The position numbers were made by a program, and so were the translations under genes. From contig CAZYFH010000002.1 of the NCBI GenBank assembly GCA_964646815.1, positions 62,001 through 126,000 on the forward strand: a DNA stretch of 64,000 bases. Direction: 5' to 3'. This DNA is from CAZYFH01 sp964646815. GTDB taxonomy: Bacteria > Acidobacteriota > Vicinamibacteria > Vicinamibacterales > UBA8438. The notes beneath the pieces are model-generated. The model saw nothing but the letters and a program-made list of their open reading frames with translations. It was not told the origin of the DNA and searched no databases. The first letter of the stretch is position 1. Every line of letters starts with the position of its first letter. Shown in pieces: positions 59,094 through 64,000 of this stretch.

Positions 59094-60173
59094 ATGTTTG
59101 ACAAGCTCCAAGCGATCGAGGAACGCTACGACAAGTTGATGGCTCTCATCAGCGACGCAGCGGTGCAGGCCGACCAGAGTGAATACCGGTCGCACACGAA
59201 GGCGCTCGCCGGGATCCAGCCGCTGATCGAGAAGTTCCGCGAATACAAGGCGGTGGTCGCCGAGGTGGCGCAGACGCACGAGTTACTCGACGGCGACGAC
59301 GTCGACCTGCGCGAGTTGGCCACGGAGGAGCTTGCGGTCCTCGACGCTCGCCGCGACGAGCTGCTGGCGGCGATCAAACTGCTGCTCCTGCCCACGGATC
59401 CAAACGATGAAAAGAACGTCGTGCTGGAGATCCGGGCCGGGACCGGCGGCGACGAGGCGGGGCTGTTCGCGGCCGACCTATTCCGGATGTACGCGCGCTT
59501 CGCGGAGGCCCAGGGGTGGCGCGTCGACGTATTGTCGGTCAACGAGACCGGTGTCGGTGCGATCAAGGAGATCATCGCGCTCATCGAAGGCCGCAAGGTC
59601 TACAGCCGCCTGAAGTACGAGAGCGGTGTACACCGCGTCCAACGCGTGCCGGCCACAGAGGCGAGCGGCCGGATCCACACCTCGACGGCCACGGTCGCGG
59701 TGTTGCCGGAGGCCGAGGACGTCGACATCCAGATCGACCAGAAGGACCTGCGCATCGACACCTTCTGCTCGAGCGGGCCTGGCGGTCAGAGCGTCAACAC
59801 AACGTACTCCGCGGTGCGGATCACCCACATCCCGACGGGGCTCGTCGTCTCGCAACAAGACGAGAAGTCGCAGATCAAGAACAAGGCCAAGGCGATGAAG
59901 GTCCTCCGATCACGGCTCTACGAAATGGAGCTCCAGCGGCAACGGGAGGAGATCGCGCAAGACCGCCGGGGCCAGGTCGGGACCGGCGAACGCTCGGAAA
60001 AGATCCGCACCTACAACTTTCCGCAGAACCGGATCACCGATCACCGGATCGGGTTCACCACCCACAAGCTGCCCGCGGTGCTGGATGGCGAACTGGCAGA
60101 CATCGTCGAGACCCTCGTCACGCACTACCAGTCGGAACGTCTGAAGGCCGCTGAGGTCTCGACCGCGTTGTGA
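59094..60173 (+). CDS. prfA: Peptide chain release factor 1
   Basis: The 359-residue protein has the RF1 codon-recognition motif PAT (RVPATEASGRIHTS) and the GGQ peptidyl-hydrolysis motif in SGPGGQSVNTTYSAVR. It terminates at UAA and UAG. MFDKLQAIEERYDKLM is the family N-terminus, so ATG 59094 is used and the upstream in-frame extension is rejected. It overlaps prmC by ATGA-like four bases (60170-60173), so both are produced together. The 155-bp gap to moaD has a short ACGTCT/AGACGT inverted repeat and otherwise nothing. Confidence 0.94.
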   Translation: MFDKLQAIEERYDKLMALISDAAVQADQSEYRSHTKALAGIQPLIEKFREYKAVVAEVAQTHELLDGDDVDLRELATEELAVLDARRDELLAAIKLLLLPTDPNDEKNVVLEIRAGTGGDEAGLFAADLFRMYARFAEAQGWRVDVLSVNETGVGAIKEIIALIEGRKVYSRLKYESGVHRVQRVPATEASGRIHTSTATVAVLPEAEDVDIQIDQKDLRIDTFCSSGPGGQSVNTTYSAVRITHIPTGLVVSQQDEKSQIKNKAKAMKVLRSRLYEMELQRQREEIAQDRRGQVGTGERSEKIRTYNFPQNRITDHRIGFTTHKLPAVLDGELADIVETLVTHYQSERLKAAEVSTAL

Positions 60174-61036
60174 CCCTCCTAGACGAAGTCAGCGCGGCCG
60201 GTCGCCGCCTCGTCGGCGCGGGACTCAGGCCGAAGGACGCGGCCCGTGACGCGGAGGTGCTGGCGCGCCATGCGCTGGGGTGGGACCTGGCGACGTATCT
60301 CTGCCGACGCCAGGAGCCCGCACCGGCCCGCTTCGAAAGCCGCTACCGCTCCCTAGTGCGACGCCGCGCTGAACGGGAACCAGTGTCCTGCATCACGGGG
60401 CGCCGCGAGTTCTGGGGGTTGTCGTTCGAGGTCGGGCCAGCCGTGCTGACACCACGGCCGGAGACGGAGCTGCTCATCGAAGAGGCGCTCGCGGTCGTGG
60501 CCAACCGCAACGCGGCGCTGTGGATCGTGGATGTTGGGACCGGTTCGGGTTGTCTGGCGATCGCGCTCGCCCTCGAACTCCCCGCGGCGCGGGTCACCGC
60601 TATCGACGTGTCGTCTGCCGCCCTCGACGTCGCGCGACGCAACGCGGACGCCCACGGCGTGTCGGCGCGCATTACCTGGACGCAGGCATCGTATCTCGAC
60701 GGTCTTGCTAGCGGCGCACCCGCGCGCGCCGATATGATCGTGGCCAACCTCCCCTACGTCCCGTCTGCCGCGATAACGGTGTTGAGTCCGGAGGTCAAAG
60801 ACCATGAGCCACTCGTCGCCCTCGACGGCGGCCGCGACGGACTGGATCCGCTCCGGGCGCTCATCGGTGATGTGGCGGCTTATCTCACCGCGGGCGGTCA
60901 TCTGGTCGTCGAGTTCGGCGCGGGGCAGGAAGACGCGGTACGCGCCCTCCTCGCGACAACGCCAGACCTGCAGTTGCTGAGCGTGGCAGGTGACCTCAGT
61001 GGTATCCCTCGAGCAGCGGTAATTCGCAGGCACTGA
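60170..61036 (+). CDS. prmC: Release factor glutamine methyltransferase
   Basis: The 288-residue protein has the N-terminal helical domain, then GRREFWGLSFEVGPAVLTPRPETE, SAM motif DVGTGSGCLAIALA, and the substrate-binding loop. That loop is usually NPPY and reads NLPY here, so one Pro is replaced by Leu. It methylates the GGQ glutamine of release factors. GTG 60170 lies inside the prfA end. Clear pairing with prfA makes the assignment firm. Confidence 0.9.
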   Translation: MTLLDEVSAAGRRLVGAGLRPKDAARDAEVLARHALGWDLATYLCRRQEPAPARFESRYRSLVRRRAEREPVSCITGRREFWGLSFEVGPAVLTPRPETELLIEEALAVVANRNAALWIVDVGTGSGCLAIALALELPAARVTAIDVSSAALDVARRNADAHGVSARITWTQASYLDGLASGAPARADMIVANLPYVPSAAITVLSPEVKDHEPLVALDGGRDGLDPLRALIGDVAAYLTAGGHLVVEFGAGQEDAVRALLATTPDLQLLSVAGDLSGIPRAAVIRRH

Positions 61037-61037
61037 C

Positions 61038-61388
61038 ATGAGCGCGGCCGACTGTCTGTTCTGCCGGATCGCCAACGGTGAGATCCCGTCGACCATCGTC
61101 TATGAGGACGACCAGGTGATGGCGTTCCGGGACATCAACCCCAAGGCGCCAACGCACGTCCTGATCATTCCGCGCAAACACATCAGCACGCTCAACGACC
61201 TGGCGGCGGAGGATGATGGGATGGTTGGCGAGCTGGTCAGGCGGGCCGGTGCGATCGCCGCCGAGCTCGGACATGCCGAGGCGGGATATCGGACGGTCTT
61301 CAACTGCAACGAGATGGCGGGCCAGACAGTGTTTCACATCCACCTGCACCTGCTCGCCGGCCGACCGCTGGCGTGGCCACCGGGATAA
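61038..61388 (+). CDS. HIT-family nucleotide hydrolase (HinT)
   Basis: The 116-residue protein starts with DCLFCRIANGEIPSTIVYED and ends with the histidine triad HIHLHLLAGRPLAWPPG. HinT hydrolyses AMP-amino conjugates. Length is standard. It is one base after the prmC stop, in a three-gene prfA-prmC-hit operon. Confidence 0.92.
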   Translation: MSAADCLFCRIANGEIPSTIVYEDDQVMAFRDINPKAPTHVLIIPRKHISTLNDLAAEDDGMVGELVRRAGAIAAELGHAEAGYRTVFNCNEMAGQTVFHIHLHLLAGRPLAWPPG

Positions 61389-61426
61389 CAACGCCGCGCG
61401 GGGCCATCGCGTCGCCATCGATCAGG

Positions 61427-62143
61427 TTACGACTCCCGCTCCGTTGCCGACCAGGCATCTCCGGCTGCTAACAGTCGTGGCAGCTCAGCCAGCGATCGAA
61501 TGGTCGGCACGCCTGCGACGGCAGCGGACGACTCGCCCAAGCGTGTCAGTAACACCGCGCGCATGCCGACCTGCCGGGCTCCCGCGATGTCGTGGGCGAT
61601 GCTGTCGCCCACCATCACGCCGTCGTCTGGCTGGACTCCCACCTGCTCCAGCGCCGCACGGAAGATGCTGGGATGGGGCTTGAGAAAGCCGTGCTCGGAC
61701 GACGAGACGGCGGCCGTGATAAACGCGTCGAGCTCGAAGTGGCTTTGAAAGGACGCCAGACAACGGTGGGTGTTAGAGATGAGCCCGATCCGATAGCCGG
61801 ACGCGTGGAGTCCGCGGAGCGTTGGGACGACGTCGTCATAGAGCGCGAAGTGGTGACACGCTGCCCACTCGTCATAGATTTCCCTGGCGCACGGTTCCAT
61901 ACCCGGTCCGTCGCCGCCCATCTCGCGCAACACCCGCTGCGCGTAGCGGATGAATGGCTCGGATTGGTAGATGGCGTCCTGCACGTGATCGAGCTCGACC
62001 TTGGCCGCATCGACCGCGGAGTCGAAACGAGATGCATCGACGCGCACGCCGTGCCGAGCCGCGAACCGCGTGTAGCCGCGGCCGTCGAAGGTTGGACCTG
62101 GATAGATCAGTGTGAAATCGACGTCGAAGAACACCGCCTTCAT
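61427..62143 (-). CDS. HAD-IA hydrolase
   Basis: The 238-residue protein has motif I AVFFDVDFTLIYP (Asp pair), motif II ISNTHR, motif III KPHPSIF, and motif IV VGDSIAHDIAGAR. It is a subfamily IA phosphatase, close to YjjG/phosphoglycolate phosphatase types. The ATG overlaps the M16 peptidase stop (62140-62143). Substrate unknown. Confidence 0.83.
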   Translation of the reverse strand: MKAVFFDVDFTLIYPGPTFDGRGYTRFAARHGVRVDASRFDSAVDAAKVELDHVQDAIYQSEPFIRYAQRVLREMGGDGPGMEPCAREIYDEWAACHHFALYDDVVPTLRGLHASGYRIGLISNTHRCLASFQSHFELDAFITAAVSSSEHGFLKPHPSIFRAALEQVGVQPDDGVMVGDSIAHDIAGARQVGMRAVLLTRLGESSAAVAGVPTIRSLAELPRLLAAGDAWSATERES

Positions 62144-63366
62144 GACGGCGTGGATCCTTGGTCCTCGTACGGGCCCGCGATCGCGACCGCCGCACGCTCG
62201 GGCGACAGCGTCTGTGCGGCCGCCGCGTTGACCTGGCCACGAGTGACGGCGTCGAGCAGACTGGGCAGCCGTTGATCGTAGTCGAGCCCAAGGTCGAACC
62301 GCTCGACGCTCTGCAGGAACCCGGCGATCCCGGCGTTCGTCTCGAGCGTCCGGGGAAGCGAACCGGTGAGATAACGCTTCGAATTGTCGAGCTCGGTGTC
62401 GGTGACACCCTCCGCGCTCATGCGGGCAATCTCACCGTCAATCGACTCCAGGGCGCGGTCGACGTTTGCGGCGTTGACGCCGACGCGCACGACGAGCGGG
62501 CCAGGTATCTCATCGGCCTCAAAACTGCAGAACGCATAGCAGGCCATCCCCTGCTGCTCGCGAATGCTGTTGCCGAGCCGTCCGCCCATCCCATACTGGC
62601 CGAGAACGTTGGCCATGAGCCAGTAGGCGTGATACGCCGGATCCGCGCGCGGTATGGTGACGAAGCCATACGCAAGGTCCGCTTGCGCCTTGTTCATCAT
62701 CGTGAGGACATCACGGCGACGGCTGGTGGCCACCTCTGGCGCATTGAGCGGGGGTGCCGGGGCTGCCGTCACGTGCCACCCATCGAACGCCCGTGCCACC
62801 GTGTCGACGGCCGCCGATGCGGCGACATCGCCCACGATGACCGCGGACAGCGTCGCGGGGACGACTCGGTCCTGGTGAAATCCGAGCAGGGCCGCGCGTT
62901 CGATCCGAATGATCGATTCGGTGGTCCCCTTTCCCCGCCGGCCATAGCGGTGATCGGCGCCGTAGAGCAGCGCCATCAGACGCGCAATCGCCTGGACGGC
63001 CGGATTGTCATCGTCCTGCCGGATAGACGTCAGGATCTCGCCGCGTCGGGTGATCACGTCTTCCTCGAGGCAGGCCGGTTCACGGATGATGTCGGCCACG
63101 ACATCGAGCACCGGTTGGAAATCCTCCGACAGGCAGCTGCAGCTGAGGGCAAGGCGGTGGCGGGTGACGTGCACGCCCAACGAAACACCGCGCAGGTCGA
63201 GCGTCTCGGCGATCTCATCGCCCGTTCGCCGAGTGGTGCCGCGGTCGATGATGCGGGCGAGGAAGTAGGACAACCCGAGCTTATCCGCGGGATCGAACAG
63301 GCTCCCGGCCTCCAGCGACAAGTTCATGGTCACCGCCGGCGTCGTCTGCGTCTCGTTGACGAGCAC
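62140..63366 (-). CDS. M16-family peptidase-like protein, probably noncatalytic, start uncertain
   Basis: The 408-residue protein has the two-lobed M16 body (AGSLFDPADKLGLSYFLARII...GTTRRTGDEIAETLD; RRDVLTMMNKAQADLAYGF). The catalytic HxxEH should lie where YFLAR is read, so this subunit is likely noncatalytic and partners the upstream one. GTG 63366 is the first canonical in-frame start, yet upstream codons LSARLAPIRERLANGAT fit the family. An ATG at 63424, overlapping the upstream stop as ATGA, is one base out of frame, which suggests a frameshift at the start or a sequencing error. It overlaps the HAD gene start. Confidence 0.75.
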   Translation of the reverse strand: MLVNETQTTPAVTMNLSLEAGSLFDPADKLGLSYFLARIIDRGTTRRTGDEIAETLDLRGVSLGVHVTRHRLALSCSCLSEDFQPVLDVVADIIREPACLEEDVITRRGEILTSIRQDDDNPAVQAIARLMALLYGADHRYGRRGKGTTESIIRIERAALLGFHQDRVVPATLSAVIVGDVAASAAVDTVARAFDGWHVTAAPAPPLNAPEVATSRRRDVLTMMNKAQADLAYGFVTIPRADPAYHAYWLMANVLGQYGMGGRLGNSIREQQGMACYAFCSFEADEIPGPLVVRVGVNAANVDRALESIDGEIARMSAEGVTDTELDNSKRYLTGSLPRTLETNAGIAGFLQSVERFDLGLDYDQRLPSLLDAVTRGQVNAAAAQTLSPERAAVAIAGPYEDQGSTPS

Positions 63367-63420
63367 GGTGGCACCGTTGGCGAGGCGTTCTCTGATCGGC
63401 GCCAGTCTCGCGCTGAGTCG

Positions 63421-64000
63421 TCATTCTGGCACGAACCAGCCGACGGTCCGGTTGCTGGCAGTGAGTGTGGTAGCCGCGACGCGCGCGACGTCGGAGATCG
63501 TGACCGCCTGGATGCGGGCCGGCATCCCGAGATAGGTGTCGAGACTCGACACGGTCTCGAAGAACCCGAGCTGGTGGGCCATGTTGGTGACGCTGTCGTT
63601 TTCGAACACCAATCGCGCGCGCAGCTGGCGCTTCGCGCGGTCGAGCTCGGGCTCGGTGATCCCATTGTCCCGCACCGCGTCCAACGCCGAGAGCGCCGCT
63701 GCCTCGACATCTTCGGTCGGCATCCCCGTCGCCGCCGTCGCGGAGACGGTGAACAGGAACGGCTGAGCAGTCGGCGCGAACGCGCCGCCCACCGACGAGG
63801 CTAGTCTCCGCTCGACCAGGGCCTGATAGAGACGCGACCGCCGCTGCGGAGGGGTGCCGCGAAAGCTGTTCCACAGACTGAGCCCCTTCGCGCCCGTCAA
63901 CGCCGCGTCGAGCACGAGCATCGGCGCGAAGTCATCATGCCCAACCGGTGGCGCATGATAGGCGATCTTCAGATACGCCGTGGTGCCGTCGCGTCGGACG
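63421..64000 (-). CDS. M16-family peptidase, partial (N-terminus outside window)
   Basis: The visible 192 codons are the C-terminal half of an M16B peptidase, with SLWNSFRGTPPQRRSRLYQALVE, then LASSVGGAFAPTAQPFLFTVSATAATG and the end NRTVGWFVPE. The frame is open to base 64000, so the start and its HxxEH motif lie beyond. Its TGA shares bases with an ATG (63424), giving the M16 pair an ATGA coupling. It is the likely catalytic subunit, in the envelope. Confidence 0.78.
   Translation of the reverse strand, partial: VRRDGTTAYLKIAYHAPPVGHDDFAPMLVLDAALTGAKGLSLWNSFRGTPPQRRSRLYQALVERRLASSVGGAFAPTAQPFLFTVSATAATGMPTEDVEAAALSALDAVRDNGITEPELDRAKRQLRARLVFENDSVTNMAHQLGFFETVSSLDTYLGMPARIQAVTISDVARVAATTLTASNRTVGWFVPE

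Noticed and set aside
62158..63804. Long plus-strand open frame of 548 codons
   Set aside because: Antisense to the M16 pair; no motif and no ribosome site.

Overview
The window is GC-rich bacterial chromosome with dense, short-spaced genes, frequent ATGA overlaps, many GTG starts, double-membrane features (porin, TolB-like and TatT lipoproteins, outer-membrane barrels, M16 peptidases) and several small families I associate with Acidobacteriota. My best guess is Vicinamibacteria (subgroup 6). That placement is an inference from gene content and style, because no rRNA is present.

Layout. 1-5.3 kb: porin, a tandem pair of PYROXD2-like FAD oxidoreductases, and a 1-Cys peroxiredoxin behind a 12-G tract. 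5.3-15.3 kb: P5C dehydrogenase, a D-threonine aldolase-like protein, thiO-merR, a Na/Pi cotransporter with PhoU, a glycine-zipper protein, a PlsB/PlsC-type acyltransferase and a broken proline dehydrogenase. 15.4-21.6 kb (minus): M20 peptidase, TolB-like lipoprotein, and a TRAP transporter set (TatT, DctP, fused DctQM). 21.7-37.9 kb: housekeeping genes including SUMF1-like protein, cca, threonine dehydratase, a fused acyl-ACP synthetase/ACP/PlsC protein, a BRCT-MerR-TPR protein, glucokinase, phosphatase, deacetylase, PCMT, Mrp, YidD and a DnaJ-like protein. 38-49 kb: very small Cys-rich proteins, an AddAB-type helicase-nuclease, asparaginase, tRNA-Ala(GGC), a MobA-like transferase and a cold-shock protein. 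49.9-53 kb: tRNA-Sec (anticodon UCA) with a dead tyrosine integrase directly abutting its CCA end and a small decayed island. 53-64 kb: HAD and PHP hydrolases, a Fur-ferritin fusion, ErpA, ThiD, MoaE-MoaD, PrfA-PrmC, a HIT protein and an M16 peptidase pair.

Two themes run through the window. First, several genes are disrupted: proline dehydrogenase, a small DUF4870-like membrane protein with two in-frame TGA codons, a secreted hypothetical protein, the integrase, a zinc-ribbon ORF and methyltransferase debris. Most of the nonsense codons are explicable as single C:G to T:A transitions, and one-base slips lie in or near G runs. This may be true decay or consensus error, and read-level evidence would separate the two. 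Second, several start codons lie only 5-9 nt behind a good -10 hexamer with no Shine-Dalgarno sequence, which suggests leaderless transcription.

I found no CRISPR array, no complete IS and no phage. The observations I consider most worth following are the tRNA-Sec/integrase relic, the Fur-ferritin fusion, the BRCT-MerR-TPR protein, and the gene with two TGA codons at apparent Trp positions.
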